Shown here: positions 34,319 to 45,128 of the stretch, piece after piece
How the letters are laid out: each line of letters begins with the position of its first letter
Numbering within the stretch: the stretch's first letter is position 1
Translations under genes and position numbers: made by a program
DNA from: Desulfobacula toluolica Tol2
Lineage (GTDB): Bacteria; Desulfobacterota; Desulfobacteria; Desulfobacterales; Desulfobacteraceae
Assembly: GCF_000307105.1 (NCBI RefSeq)
Contig: NC_018645.1
Span: 3,916,001-3,980,000, forward strand
Length of the DNA: 64,000 nt
Direction: 5' to 3'
The notes under the pieces: generated by a model
The model's database searches: none
Seen by the model: only the letters and a program-made list of their open reading frames with translations
What the model was told of the DNA's origin: nothing

Positions 34319-34780
34319 TTAAGTATCAAGCAGTATCAGTTTCACTTTGGCTTTGTCAAACATATCCAGAGTCAATGGGTCGTCATATCCATCTTTATAA
34401 TACACGGTTTTAATTCCTGCATTGACAATCATTTTTGCACAAATTGAACAGGGTTGATTGGTGCAATAAAGGACAGCCCCCTTCACCTGCACACCATGAT
34501 AGGCTGCCTGGATAATGGCATTCTGTTCGGCATGAACACCACGGCACAACTCATGCTTTTCCCCGGACGGCACTTTTAATTGTTCTCGCAGACATCCGGT
34601 CTCACTGCAATGGGGTACACCAGCTGGCGCGCCATTATAACCTGAGCAAAGAATTCTTTTTTCCTTCACCAGTACCGCGCCCACCTTTCTTCTTATGCAG
34701 GTGGAACGACCGGACACAAGATCACAAATCCCCATAAAGTATTCATGCCATGAGGGTCTGTCAGACAAGGAGTCAGTCAT
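34319..34780 (-). CDS. dCMP deaminase (ComEB-like)
   Basis: The enzyme deaminates dCMP to dUMP for thymidylate synthesis. The 153-residue protein shows [13 protein letters not shown], the zinc-ligand motif GVHAEQNAI and [12 protein letters not shown]. An extra cysteine/histidine set ([10 protein letters not shown]) is typical of the ComEB type, with a second zinc. The start is ambiguous: ATG 34780 gives minimal overlap with glyA, while ATG 34798 and 34813 are in frame. Position between glyA and nrdR suits a nucleotide-precursor role. Confidence 0.92.
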   Translation of the reverse strand: MTDSLSDRPSWHEYFMGICDLVSGRSTCIRRKVGAVLVKEKRILCSGYNGAPAGVPHCSETGCLREQLKVPSGEKHELCRGVHAEQNAIIQAAYHGVQVKGAVLYCTNQPCSICAKMIVNAGIKTVYYKDGYDDPLTLDMFDKAKVKLILLDT

Positions 34781-36017
34781 GGGTTGATTTGCCGACATAT
34801 AAGGGGTATTCAATGCAAAGCGCCCTTACGTTTCTTGCCACGGCTTCAATATTTTTTTCATCATCCAAGACATCACAGATAAAGGTGGCTATTTTTTTGC
34901 CGGCCGCCTCATCCATACCCCGGGATGTAACAAGGGGAAGCCCGATCCTGATACCACTGGTGACAAAGGGGCCGCGTTTTTCGTTTGGAACCGTATTTTT
35001 ATTCACAGTGATACCAGCCCTACCAAGCCGTTCTTCGGCATCCTTACCGGAAATATCCCGCTGACTGAAGTCAACCAGTACCATATGATTGTCTGTTCCA
35101 CCGGAAACAAGTTTATACCCTCTTTTCAGTATAACACTTGCCAGGGCAGCCGTATTTTTGATTACCTGTTTCTGATAATCCGCAAAAGAGTCTTCCAAAG
35201 CTTCTTTAAAGGCAACTGCTTTGGCTGCAATCACATGCATCAAAGGTCCGCCCTGAATCCCCGGGAATATCTGGCTGCCGATGGCCTTGGCAAATTTTTC
35301 TGAAGACAGAATCAAACCGCCTCGAGGCCCTCTCAGGGTTTTGTGGGTGGTTGAGGTGATCACATCTGCAAATCCCACCGGACTTGGATGAACACCGGCT
35401 GCCACAAGCCCTGCAATGTGAGCCATATCCACCATAAAAAGAGCCCCCACTGACTTGGCAATATCGGAAAACCCTTTAAAGTCTATAATCCTGGGGTACG
35501 CACTGGCACCCGCTACAATCAACTTGGGCTGATGTTTTTTTGCAAGATCTTCAACCTTATTCAGATCAATCATCTGAGTTTTCGGCGACAATCCGTAATG
35601 GGCAAAATCATATAACCTGCCAGAAAAACTGACAGCAGCCCCATGGGTCAGGTGACCACCATGTGAAAGATCCATGGCAAGAATCCGGTCCCCCGGGTTC
35701 AGCAATGCAAAATAAACAGCCATATTGGCCTGGGAGCCTGAATGAGGCTGAACATTTGCATATTCGACATTGAACAGCTTTTTAGCCCGTTCAATGGCCA
35801 GATCCTCTGCCTGATCCACAAACTCACAACCGCCATAATACCGCCTGGAAGGATATCCTTCTGCATACTTATTGGTCAATATAGACCCCTGTGCTTCCAT
35901 TACTGAAGGACTAACCGTATTTTCAGAAGCAATCAGATTTAATTCATATTCCTGGCGGTCTGCTTCCAGTTCAATAATCTTTGCAATTTCAAAATCCGTC
36001 TGCTTGATATATCCCAT
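34773..36017 (-). CDS. glyA: Serine hydroxymethyltransferase
   Basis: This PLP enzyme converts serine to glycine and loads one-carbon units on tetrahydrofolate. The 414 residues include [35 protein letters not shown], the PLP-lysine segment [14 protein letters not shown] and [11 protein letters not shown]. It lies between rpiB and the dCMP deaminase, whose start overlaps its stop. Confidence 0.97.
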   Translation of the reverse strand: MGYIKQTDFEIAKIIELEADRQEYELNLIASENTVSPSVMEAQGSILTNKYAEGYPSRRYYGGCEFVDQAEDLAIERAKKLFNVEYANVQPHSGSQANMAVYFALLNPGDRILAMDLSHGGHLTHGAAVSFSGRLYDFAHYGLSPKTQMIDLNKVEDLAKKHQPKLIVAGASAYPRIIDFKGFSDIAKSVGALFMVDMAHIAGLVAAGVHPSPVGFADVITSTTHKTLRGPRGGLILSSEKFAKAIGSQIFPGIQGGPLMHVIAAKAVAFKEALEDSFADYQKQVIKNTAALASVILKRGYKLVSGGTDNHMVLVDFSQRDISGKDAEERLGRAGITVNKNTVPNEKRGPFVTSGIRIGLPLVTSRGMDEAAGKKIATFICDVLDDEKNIEAVARNVRALCIEYPLYVGKSTHD

Positions 36018-36040
36018 TTTACCTGCCCCTTCCGGTATTG

Positions 36041-36481
36041 CTAATTGTCAATTGCTTGAATCCGTTCAAGATGGCGTCCGCCTTCAAAGCCGGTATCCAG
36101 CCAGGTTTGAACAAGTTCAAATGCCAGAACATCTCCCACGATACGGCCACCGATAACCAGGATATTGGAATCATTATGAACCCGGCTCATCTTTGCTGAA
36201 AAAATATCAGAACAAAGAGCCGCTCTTACATTTGCAAACCGGTTAGCAACCATGGACATGCCAAGCCCGGTGCCGCAAAGCAAAATCCCTTTTAAATATT
36301 GACCGTTTGAGACCGCTTTGGCAACCTTTTTCCCATAGGTCACATAATTTACAGATGCCTCACTTTGAGTCCCTGCATCTGCAACCAAATAACCTTTATC
36401 AATGAGATACGCCTTGATTTTTTCTTTCAATTCATAGGCTGCATGATCACTTCCAATGATAATGGACTTGTATTTATCCAT
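36041..36481 (-). CDS. rpiB: Ribose-5-phosphate isomerase B
   Basis: RpiB interconverts ribose and ribulose 5-phosphate; ribulose 5-phosphate is also the substrate of RibBA nearby. The 146-residue protein has [47 protein letters not shown] with the catalytic cysteine, and [15 protein letters not shown]. It lies between acpP and glyA. Confidence 0.95.
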   Translation of the reverse strand: MDKYKSIIIGSDHAAYELKEKIKAYLIDKGYLVADAGTQSEASVNYVTYGKKVAKAVSNGQYLKGILLCGTGLGMSMVANRFANVRAALCSDIFSAKMSRVHNDSNILVIGGRIVGDVLAFELVQTWLDTGFEGGRHLERIQAIDN

Positions 36482-36496
36482 TTTATTTACCCTTAT

Positions 36497-36730
36497 TTAA
36501 GATTTTGCTTTGATAAAATCAATGGCATCCTGAACCGTGAGCAGTTTTTCAGCGTCATCATCATCAATTTCAATTTCAAAAATTTCTTCCATTGACATGA
36601 CCAATTCAACGATTGTCAGGGAATCAGCGCCTAAATCTTCGATCAAAGAGGCTTCCGGGACAACATCCTCAATATCAATATCAGGTATCTTTTCTGCGAT
36701 CACTTTTTTAACTTTTGTTTCAACGGTCAT
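36497..36730 (-). CDS. acpP: Acyl carrier protein
   Basis: This 77-residue acidic four-helix protein has the phosphopantetheine attachment serine in [17 protein letters not shown]. It carries acyl chains in fatty acid synthesis. It follows rpmF, a common order, but plsX, fabH, fabD and fabF, which usually come between or after, are absent here. Confidence 0.95.
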   Translation of the reverse strand: MTVETKVKKVIAEKIPDIDIEDVVPEASLIEDLGADSLTIVELVMSMEEIFEIEIDDDDAEKLLTVQDAIDFIKAKS

Positions 36731-36768
36731 ATTTAGACTGCCTCCTTGATCTATCCTTCGTCCTTGCC

Positions 36769-36957
36769 CTATTCGTTGTCGTCAGCCTGAGCATTTATAT
36801 TTCTGCCTTTATACGCACCACATTCCGGGCAGGCTGCATGGGGAAGCTTGGGTTCCTGGCATTCCGGACATACGCTCACTGTGGGAGCGCTTACCTTGTA
36901 ATGTGTGCGTCTTTTTCTGCCTCTTGCCTTGGAACTCTTTTGTTTTGGAACTGCCAT
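36769..36957 (-). CDS. rpmF: Large ribosomal subunit protein L32, zinc-binding form
   Basis: The 62-residue protein begins [22 protein letters not shown], the L32 signature, and retains four cysteines ([23 protein letters not shown]), so it is the zinc-binding type. The gene starts an extended minus-strand cluster and is preceded by a candidate promoter. Confidence 0.97.
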   Translation of the reverse strand: MAVPKQKSSKARGRKRRTHYKVSAPTVSVCPECQEPKLPHAACPECGAYKGRNINAQADDNE

Positions 36958-37024
36958 TGATCTCTCCTAACTATATTAATTTATTTGAATTTATTTTACT
37001 ATAAGCCAACATAATAAACACACA

Positions 37025-37053
37025 TTTTTACATCAATTTATGAAAAGTGTCAA
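37025..37053 (-). promoter_or_regulatory. Candidate promoter of the rpmF cluster
   Basis: On the minus strand TTGACA (37053-37048), a 17-base spacer and TAAAAA (37030-37025) lie about 70 bases before the rpmF start. The -35 box and spacing are ideal. Confidence 0.5.
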
Positions 37054-37292
37054 GAATTTAAAAAGAACTTAAAAAACAATCGCTTTTGACAATTTATAAA
37101 CAATTTCACTCAAATATAAATTTAATATTCTTTTCAGAAAAATTCTATTCCACGAAATAATCGTCTGTTAAATTAAACTGAGAAAGCAAAAATTAAGTAA
37201 AAAATAAAAACACAAAGAAGCGAAATGATCTTCCCAAACACCTTCCATCAAAGCCTTAGAGGCAATCATACTAAAAAACGACACTTCTACTA

Positions 37293-37316
37293 TTGACATA
37301 CCATAGTCGAGTATGT
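37293..37316 (+). promoter_or_regulatory. TTGACA box overlapping an inverted repeat, upstream of the FadL-like gene
   Basis: ACATAC (37296-37301) and GTATGT (37311-37316) form an inverted repeat with a 9-base centre. It overlaps TTGACA at 37293-37298. A -10 box is not clear. The layout suits a repressed promoter, but the gene start is 146 bases further, so another promoter is possible. Confidence 0.3.
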
Positions 37317-37461
37317 AAAGGTCTAATAATCTCAATTTCAAAAGACAACTATCGTTATCCAAGTCGCAACATTAATATTATTTTAAATAAATTACTGAGG
37401 CTTATAGGTAATACAATTTTTACTTGAGCATATTAAAACAAATCACATTTAGGAGGAAACA

Positions 37462-38712
37462 ATGAAAAAACCAGGCATGATGATTGTTATTTGGATGGTC
37501 TTTTTAATGGAATCTTCAGTATTGTGGGCAGGAGGTGCGGACAACAAAACCAATTGGAGCGCTGAATATATCGGCATTCTGAACCGGAATGCTGCAACTG
37601 ACAGTGCAGATATTGTCATGTATAATCCTGCCGGAATCATGAAAATGGAAAACGGATTTTATGGAAACGTATCCGCCCATTATGTTGCAAAAAACTACAA
37701 CAATAAAATCAATGGACATGATTTTGATCAGGATAAATCCTCAATTGTCCCCGGCATTTTTACGATATATAAAAAAGATAAATGGGCAGGTTTTTTTGGA
37801 GTCTCCAATGTTGTGGGCGGCGGGAAAGTTAACTTTGAAAACGGAAATGCAACTACCAATTTTGTCAGAATGGTCTTAAGCGGGGGCCTGGCCCCTTACA
37901 TAGATGAGAATCTAAAGGCCGAGGCTATAGGGCTTGGCTATACTATAGGCGGTGCATACTCATTCAATGATATGTGGTCTGTCTCCCTTGGAGTACGATA
38001 TGTAAAAAGCGACCGAAAAATGAAAGGCCTCGTAACCCTTCCCGGACCTTTTCCCATTGATTTATCGTTTGAGGAAGAGGCGGATGGCTTTGGTGGCATC
38101 ATCGGGATCAACTTTTCTCCTTTTGATGCCCTGAATTTGGGCCTTCACTATGACACAAAAGTTGACCTGGATTATGAAGCTGACGTAAAAAGGGATTTCA
38201 TTACCCCGGCAGGACCACTTCTTTCCAGCTTTGGCGTTGTAGATGGCCAGAAAAGAAGCAGGAATCTTCCAGCTGTATTGGCAGCAGGCGTGTCATATAA
38301 GATCAGTCCGAAGATAAGAGCTGAAAGCAACCTGACCTTATATCTAAACAACGACGCTGGCTTCAAAGATATTGCCGGAACCTCAAGAGATGAGAGCGCT
38401 GTGGATAATGGGTATGATATTGGTATCGGTTTTGAATATGCCTGCACAGACACTTTAAAAGTCACCCTTGGATACCTTTACACAAACACGGGTGTGGATG
38501 CCAAAGATATGACCCCGGAATTACCTGAACTTGATGCCCATACCCTTGGCAGCAGCCTGGGATATCAGATGAACGAAAACTTAAACCTGATTTTCAGTTT
38601 AGGTCATGTTTTTTATAAAGACGCATCCTTTATAAATCGTTTTGATCAACCCATAACTTATGAAAAAGAGATTACTTTCCTTGCGTTTGGCATCCAGTAT
38701 AAGTTTTTTTAA
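37462..38712 (+). CDS. FadL/OmpP1/TodX-family outer membrane channel
   Basis: The 416-residue protein has a signal peptide to about residue 23 (VLWAGGA) and then the family hallmark: ILNRNAATDSADIVMYNPAGIMKM, containing the NPAG turn of the N-terminal hatch. The rest is predicted beta-barrel with alternating strands and a terminal FGIQYKFF, ending in aromatic phenylalanine as outer membrane proteins do. Such channels admit long-chain fatty acids or hydrophobic aromatics, which would suit a sulfate reducer that degrades such carbon sources. The substrate is not assignable. AGGAGGAAACA is a strong ribosome binding site. Confidence 0.88.
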   Translation: MKKPGMMIVIWMVFLMESSVLWAGGADNKTNWSAEYIGILNRNAATDSADIVMYNPAGIMKMENGFYGNVSAHYVAKNYNNKINGHDFDQDKSSIVPGIFTIYKKDKWAGFFGVSNVVGGGKVNFENGNATTNFVRMVLSGGLAPYIDENLKAEAIGLGYTIGGAYSFNDMWSVSLGVRYVKSDRKMKGLVTLPGPFPIDLSFEEEADGFGGIIGINFSPFDALNLGLHYDTKVDLDYEADVKRDFITPAGPLLSSFGVVDGQKRSRNLPAVLAAGVSYKISPKIRAESNLTLYLNNDAGFKDIAGTSRDESAVDNGYDIGIGFEYACTDTLKVTLGYLYTNTGVDAKDMTPELPELDAHTLGSSLGYQMNENLNLIFSLGHVFYKDASFINRFDQPITYEKEITFLAFGIQYKFF

Positions 38713-38747
38713 ACCCTGTTTTATGTGATGCCAAAAATATCTGTCAA

Positions 38748-38756
38748 GGGGGGGGG
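38748..38756 (+). repeat. Run of nine guanines upstream of gltX
   Basis: A 9-G run lies 91 bases before the gltX start and 36 bases after the FadL-like stop. Its length may be variable. It is outside any reading frame. Confidence 0.7.
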
Positions 38757-38846
38757 ATGTTTTTTTCTTGCTCACACTTGAATGAAAATACGTCTTATGG
38801 TACTTAAAGTCTCGATTTTACACAATATTTATTTTATGGAGAACCA

Positions 38847-40250
38847 ATGGATACAATCATCACACGATTTCCCCCCTCCCCAACCGGATACCTTCACATT
38901 GGCGGGGCAAGGACAGCTCTGTTTAACTGGCTGTATGCACGAAAAAAAAAGGGAAAATTTGTTTTAAGAATCGAAGATACTGATGCGGCAAGATCCACAG
39001 AAGAGTCAGTGGATGCAATACTCGAATCCCTGGAATGGCTCGGCATTGACTGGGACGAAGGCCCCTATTTTCAAACCCAAAGATATGACATCTATAATGA
39101 ATACATAGAAAAATTGATCAAATCAGGGGCAGCCTACTATTGTTCGTGTACGCCTGAAGAGATTGATGCCATGAGGGAAGAGGCAAAGGCCAACGGACAA
39201 AAACCCATGTACAACGGCAAGTGCAGAAACAGAAATCTCGAAAAAGCGGACAATACCGTTGTTCGACTTAAAACCCCTGATTCCGGCGTAACCATTGTCC
39301 AGGACGTTGTAAAAGGTGCGACATCTTTTCAAAATTCGGAAATAGACGACTTTATTATCAGAAGAAGCGACGGATCTGCCATGTACAACCTGGCCGTGGT
39401 GATTGATGACCTGACAATGGGGATCAACACCATTATCCGGGGGGACGACCATTTAATCAACACCCCGAAACAGATGCTGATATACCAGGCCCTTGGCGCA
39501 GAAATGCCGGTTTTCGGACATGTTCCCATGGTTCTGGGAGCCGACAAATCACGCCTGAGCAAGCGGCATGGTGCCATGTCCGTTGGAGAATACAAAAAAA
39601 TGGGATTTTTGCCTGATGCCATGATCAATTACCTGGTCCGCCTGGGATGGTCTCATGGTGACCAGGAATTTTTCACAAGAGACGACCTCATTGAAAAGTT
39701 TAACCTGGAACACCTGGGCAGATCCGCATCAATGTTTGACACGGACAAACTAACAGCTCTGAACGCCAAGCATATTCAAAGTAAAAGCCCGGCTGAACTG
39801 GCAGACCATCTCTTGTTTCATCTCAAAGAGTTGGGGATTGATGCACAAAACAATGCCTTTACCCAGGGGGTTATTGAAACCCTTCAACCCAGAAGTAAAA
39901 CCCTTGTTGAAATGGCACAGGGCGCTGTTTTTTATTACCTGGATGAGGTTCAGTTTGATGAAAAAGCAGCTAAAAAATTTCTAAAACCTGACGTACTGGA
40001 TATGCTGCAAAAATCAGCCGGTTATATCAAAGGCCTTGAAGCGTATACCCAGGAAGCACTTGAAAACGTGTTCAAACAGATCATGGAAGAAACCGACCTC
40101 AAATTCGGAAAAATTGCCCAGCCGTTAAGGGTTGCCATCACCGGAACAACAGTGAGCCCGGGCATTTTTGAAATGCTTCTGGCCCTTGGCAAAGAAAAAA
40201 CCGTTCAAAGGATTGAAGCAGCTATACGGCTTATTCAGGACAACTCATAA
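38847..40250 (+). CDS. gltX: Glutamyl-tRNA synthetase
   Basis: This class I synthetase has 467 residues with the HIGH equivalent in PSPTGYLHIGGARTALFNWL, zinc-like cysteines in YYCSCTPEEIDAM and NGKCRN, the RGDDHLINTPKQ segment and the KMSKS equivalent DKSRLSKRHGAMSV. Since gatA, gatB and gatC are also present in this window, it is likely a non-discriminating enzyme that also charges tRNA-Gln, which GatCAB then amidates; this is inferred from context. The ribosome binding site is TATGGAGAACC. Confidence 0.96.
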   Translation: MDTIITRFPPSPTGYLHIGGARTALFNWLYARKKKGKFVLRIEDTDAARSTEESVDAILESLEWLGIDWDEGPYFQTQRYDIYNEYIEKLIKSGAAYYCSCTPEEIDAMREEAKANGQKPMYNGKCRNRNLEKADNTVVRLKTPDSGVTIVQDVVKGATSFQNSEIDDFIIRRSDGSAMYNLAVVIDDLTMGINTIIRGDDHLINTPKQMLIYQALGAEMPVFGHVPMVLGADKSRLSKRHGAMSVGEYKKMGFLPDAMINYLVRLGWSHGDQEFFTRDDLIEKFNLEHLGRSASMFDTDKLTALNAKHIQSKSPAELADHLLFHLKELGIDAQNNAFTQGVIETLQPRSKTLVEMAQGAVFYYLDEVQFDEKAAKKFLKPDVLDMLQKSAGYIKGLEAYTQEALENVFKQIMEETDLKFGKIAQPLRVAITGTTVSPGIFEMLLALGKEKTVQRIEAAIRLIQDNS

Positions 40251-41089
40251 AGCATCCCTGCATATCCTACAAAACTTGAGGAAGCAGATTTCTCAAAACT
40301 TGTGGCGTAGTCAAGTTCCACAGCCTTGACTGCGCCAAGTTTTTTGCAGGCTGCAACTGTGGCTGCCGCAGCACCTGCACAGCACATGTTCTTATGGTCC
40401 AGGCCCTGGGCAATAATCTTTGACGTATCCATTTCTTTCATTGCATGGATGGCATTTTGATCATTTTCATTTTTTACCCATTCCACTGCTTTTTCACCGG
40501 TTCCAGCAGGTGTAAATCCAAAATCAGGGCCATAGTGTGTCATATCCGTGGACCCGATTATCCTGATATTTCTTGACAAATTTTGTGCCTCACCCACTGC
40601 CATACTTCCAATCACAGCGGCAAAAAAAGAGGGTGCAACACCGCAGACCACTATTTTTGCATCCGGATAAAAATACTTGATAAACGGATATTGAACCTCA
40701 AGAGTATTGTCATCCGGAAATTTATTGGGCGCTCTGTGACGGACACTGATACCTGCGCAAATTTTATCCACCAATTTTTTGTCCACCTCAATATCTCCGA
40801 AAGGTGTTTCAACTGCACCATGGGTCAGAATAAAGGGTTCGGACTGCTTGTGCATATGAGCGCCAAACAGAATAATGGTATCGATTTTTTCATCAGACTT
40901 AAGAGAAGCAATAACCCTGCAGGCAATTGATCCTGAATAATACCAGCCGGCATGGGGAACAATCCCCCCCATAAAACTGCCGGCACAAGGCCCTTGTTTT
41001 TCTTTTAAAAAGCCTTGTATGGAAGTTTCACACTCCTCAGCCGTTGCAGGATACCAGGAACCGGCAAAGGCCATCTCTTTCTTTTCCAT
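40235..41089 (-). CDS. MEMO1-family protein (AmmeMemoRadiSam system protein B-like)
   Basis: The 284-residue protein has AGSWYPATAEECETSIQGF, GGIVPHAGWYYSGSIA, LFGAHMHKQSEPFIL, GSTDMTHYGPDFGF and CCAGAAAATVAACKKLG, matching the MEMO fold related to extradiol dioxygenases. The conserved histidines are present. The biochemical role in bacteria is not known; it often occurs with an AMMECR1 domain and a radical-SAM protein, neither of which is here. The start at ATG 41089 is set by AGAGGAAAA. It is convergent with gltX (16-base overlap) and downstream of hypB. Confidence 0.88.
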   Translation of the reverse strand: MEKKEMAFAGSWYPATAEECETSIQGFLKEKQGPCAGSFMGGIVPHAGWYYSGSIACRVIASLKSDEKIDTIILFGAHMHKQSEPFILTHGAVETPFGDIEVDKKLVDKICAGISVRHRAPNKFPDDNTLEVQYPFIKYFYPDAKIVVCGVAPSFFAAVIGSMAVGEAQNLSRNIRIIGSTDMTHYGPDFGFTPAGTGEKAVEWVKNENDQNAIHAMKEMDTSKIIAQGLDHKNMCCAGAAAATVAACKKLGAVKAVELDYATSFEKSASSSFVGYAGMLYELS

Positions 41090-41154
41090 AATTTTTCCTC
41101 TCTTTTCTATCTTTCCTCTTATAATTCTTTTACACCGGTCCAAGGCAAGGGGAT

Positions 41155-41829
41155 TCAAAGGCCTTTTCCTGTTTTTTCAAACACCTTTATTCTAAGCCAC
41201 TCAAGCCATGGCCCAAAGCCTTTTTCAGTCTTGGCTGAAATCTCAAATACAGGCAGGCCCGGATGCACCTGTTTCATATTATCTTTTACCAGCCCGGCAT
41301 CAAAATCAAGGTAAGGCAACAAGTCAATTTTATTTAAAATAGCGATGTCCGCCACCCTGAACATCAGGGGATATTTCAATGGTTTGTCTTCTCCTTCAGT
41401 AACACTTAGCACTACAGCCCTTGCATCTTCACCAATATCAAATTCAGCCGGACACACAAGATTCCCGATATTTTCTACGATAAGAAGATCAAGGTCTTCA
41501 CATCCCAACCGCCTTGCCGAAGCAAGAACCAGATGGGCCGCCAGGTGGCAGTCCCCGCCAAACTGATCCGTATTGATCTGGGTGACTTTGGCACCCGTGA
41601 CTTCAAGCCTCTCTGCATCATTGGTAGTGCATATATCGCCCACAATCACCCCTACCCTTATCATAGGCATCAATTTTGCCAGGGTTTTACAAAGGGTCTC
41701 GGTTTTTCCTGAACCAGGAGATGACATCATGTTCAACACAAACACATTCCGATCTTTAAAAAACTTTTTGTTCATATCAGCTTGTGTGTCATTTGCTTCA
41801 AGAACTCTTTTTTGAATATTTATTTCCAT
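41155..41829 (-). CDS. hypB: Hydrogenase nickel-incorporation GTPase HypB
   Basis: HypB is the GTPase that helps insert nickel into NiFe hydrogenases. The 224 residues show the P-loop NMMSSPGSGKTETL, GDICTTNDAERL, GGDCHLAAHLV with conserved cysteine and histidine metal ligands of the G domain, and LNKIDLLPYL. There is no N-terminal histidine-rich or CxxCGC extension, so it lacks the nickel-storage part. hypA lies 126 bases upstream; no other hyp or hydrogenase gene is in the window. Confidence 0.95.
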   Translation of the reverse strand: MEINIQKRVLEANDTQADMNKKFFKDRNVFVLNMMSSPGSGKTETLCKTLAKLMPMIRVGVIVGDICTTNDAERLEVTGAKVTQINTDQFGGDCHLAAHLVLASARRLGCEDLDLLIVENIGNLVCPAEFDIGEDARAVVLSVTEGEDKPLKYPLMFRVADIAILNKIDLLPYLDFDAGLVKDNMKQVHPGLPVFEISAKTEKGFGPWLEWLRIKVFEKTGKGL

Positions 41830-41955
41830 AGATTTATCTGCTTTTTATGATCCATATGGTATCAAACGGGGTCAAGCTTATTTTATTGTGATTTTTATCA
41901 AAATATATCATCAAACCCAAAAAAAAGCACAATAATGCAAGCCTGACTCAATCCA

Positions 41956-42306
41956 TTATTCATCGCTAAGCTCCAGGGACGTGATCTCTATTTCCCTTCC
42001 AGTGAGCATTTGAACATCGCCATCCTCACAAAAAAGGCATTTAAACACAGGCCCCGTAACTTCCCATGTGTTGCCACAGGATTTACACAGAACCTTTACC
42101 GGAATAAAGTCAATGTTAAGCCTGGCAGTTGCCAGGGGCGTATTTTGTGCGATAATTTCAAAACAGAAGCTCAAACTGTGTTCAACCACGGATGCAAGTT
42201 TCCCGATTTTCAGATTCAAAATTTCAACCTTTGGATTTTCAATATCTTCAGGAATAGCGTCTATGGCAATCTTAACCAATTGCTGGGCAATCCCCATCTC
42301 GTGCAT
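41956..42306 (-). CDS. hypA: Hydrogenase nickel-incorporation protein HypA
   Basis: HypA delivers nickel with HypB. The 116-residue protein begins MHEMGIAQQLV with the nickel-binding His2, and has the zinc site CKSCGNTWEVTGPVFKCLFC (two CxxC pairs). AAGGAAGT precedes the start. It lies ahead of hypB on the same strand. Confidence 0.95.
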   Translation of the reverse strand: MHEMGIAQQLVKIAIDAIPEDIENPKVEILNLKIGKLASVVEHSLSFCFEIIAQNTPLATARLNIDFIPVKVLCKSCGNTWEVTGPVFKCLFCEDGDVQMLTGREIEITSLELSDE

Positions 42307-42372
42307 TGGTTTACTTCCTTATTTTTATATTATATCTTGACTCAACTTTTATTGACTTAAGCTTAGCCCAAT

Positions 42373-43542
<1,170 letters not shown>

Positions 43543-43654
43543 TTAATGCTATTTATGATGAGCTTTCATGTTTTGGTTTCTGCCCTTCAGGGTATTAAGA
43601 GCAAATCAGAAAAACCATATTATTGTAAAAAATGGCCCTCTCTGCCCTTGGCAG

Positions 43655-44716
43655 TTATTCGATCAGCATGGCATCACCATAACTGAAAAATCGATAATCC
43701 TTGTTTATGGCTTCCTGGTATGCGTCCAATATATGCTCCCTGCTGTAGAAAGCGGATATCAGCATCAATAAAGTGGATTCAGGAAGGTGAAAATTGGTAA
43801 TCATGGCATCCACGCATTTAAAGGTGTAACCAGGATATATAAAAAGATCGCACTGACCGGTTTGTGCCGTGACAAAGCCGGTTTCATCGGAAAGAAACTC
43901 CAAAGTTCTGACACTTGTGGTCCCTACTGCAACAATGCGGCGATTTTGATGCTTGGCCCTGTTGATCTTATCTGCGCTATCTTTGGACAAGGAAAAATAC
44001 TCTGAATGAATCTGATGCTCCCTGATATCTTGTACTCTTACCGGCACAAATGTACCATACCCGACATGAAGGGTAATGGGGGCAAATTCAATACCTTTTT
44101 TCTTTAAATCCGCCATCAGGGAATTTGTAAAATGAAGTCCTGCAGTGGGAGCGGCAACCGCACCCTCGTTGGATGCATAAATCGTCTGGTAGTCATCAGG
44201 ATCAGTTTGGCCTGAAGAGGGATCTTCCCTTTTTATATAAGGCGGCAGAGGAATTTTACCCGATTTTTTCAGAAAGTCTGAAAATTTATCTCCATTTAAA
44301 AATCTGATTTCAAAAACATTTCCCTTTACCTGTTCAACCCTTGCTTCAACTGTATCTGCCAAATAGAGCCTGGCCCCTTTTTTCGGACTTTTTGACGCCT
44401 TAACCAGGCAATCGCACTGAAAAAAACCGGTTTTTTCAAGATGCTTCATTCCAGCGGCATAATCAATAATCAAAACTTCAATTTTACCACCCGTCTCTTT
44501 CTGGCCAAACAGCCGTGCCGGAACCACCTTTGTATTATTGATCACCAGAAGATCATCATCTTTGAGCAATGTGAGAATATCGTCAAACTGATGATGGGCA
44601 ACAATCCCGGAGTTCCTGTCCAAGTGAAGCAACCGGGAGTTACTTCTGTTTTTACAGGGTGTCTGTGCAATTTTTTGAGGTGGCAGATCATAGGCATAGT
44701 CGGATAATTGAAACAT
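43655..44716 (-). CDS. queA: S-adenosylmethionine:tRNA ribosyltransferase-isomerase QueA
   Basis: QueA turns preQ1 in tRNA into epoxyqueuosine using the ribosyl part of SAM. The 353 residues contain FQLSDYAYDLPPQKIAQTP, NNTKVVPARLFGQK, AAPTAGLHFTNSL, LHVGYGTFVPVR and MITNFHLPESTLLMLISAF, all family signatures. It sits upstream of tgt and its ATG overlaps the stop of the DUF2065 gene by one base. Confidence 0.96.
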   Translation of the reverse strand: MFQLSDYAYDLPPQKIAQTPCKNRSNSRLLHLDRNSGIVAHHQFDDILTLLKDDDLLVINNTKVVPARLFGQKETGGKIEVLIIDYAAGMKHLEKTGFFQCDCLVKASKSPKKGARLYLADTVEARVEQVKGNVFEIRFLNGDKFSDFLKKSGKIPLPPYIKREDPSSGQTDPDDYQTIYASNEGAVAAPTAGLHFTNSLMADLKKKGIEFAPITLHVGYGTFVPVRVQDIREHQIHSEYFSLSKDSADKINRAKHQNRRIVAVGTTSVRTLEFLSDETGFVTAQTGQCDLFIYPGYTFKCVDAMITNFHLPESTLLMLISAFYSREHILDAYQEAINKDYRFFSYGDAMLIE

Positions 44717-44952
44717 CAGAACCCACCCAGTTTAATACCATCTGATTCAAATCCATCTGGTCCAAAACCACCCATGGCAAAATATACAATGCAAAGCCCG
44801 GCCAGCATCAAAACAAAACCGAACTTTCTAAGATTCATCTCATCAAGCCCTATGATAACTTGAACCATTTCTTTCATTTTACCGGGAAATGCAAAGTATG
44901 GCAGCCCCTCAACAATCATTACCATACCGATGACACAAAGAAAAAACTTCAT
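44716..44952 (-). CDS. Small membrane protein, DUF2065 (YjeT-like)
   Basis: The 78-residue protein has two hydrophobic segments (about 1-22 and 42-62) joined by a short polar loop: MKFFLCVIGMVMIVEGLPYFAFP and LRKFGFVLMLAGLCIVYF. This is the DUF2065 pattern, including the EGLPYF turn. The last residues are glycine-rich and unusual. The function is unknown. It overlaps queA by one base and may be co-transcribed with it. Confidence 0.8.
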   Translation of the reverse strand: MKFFLCVIGMVMIVEGLPYFAFPGKMKEMVQVIIGLDEMNLRKFGFVLMLAGLCIVYFAMGGFGPDGFESDGIKLGGF

Positions 44953-45128
44953 TAAACACGGTCCTTTTTAATTTATGATAGCAATAAAAACAATCGGTTA
45001 TACTTTTTTAGCCGTTTTTATGCAATAAAAATTATATTGATTAATGAAAATTTCAAGGTTATAAAAGGAGGTTATTGTTATCTGAAATTATCAAACAAAA
45101 AATAACTCTATAAGGGAAATAATTATCC

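Larger units (their letters stand above)
36958..37461. other. Divergent intergenic region between rpmF and the FadL-like gene
   Basis: This 504-base AT-rich region holds the rpmF promoter on the minus strand and a TTGACA box overlapping an inverted repeat at 37293-37316 on the plus strand. An open frame at 37168-37362 (minus) is not credible as a gene. No RNA gene was recognised. Confidence 0.5.

Noticed and set aside
37168-37362. Minus-strand frame of 64 codons between rpmF and the FadL-like gene
   Set aside because: No ribosome binding site and no recognised family; it lies over the candidate regulatory region.
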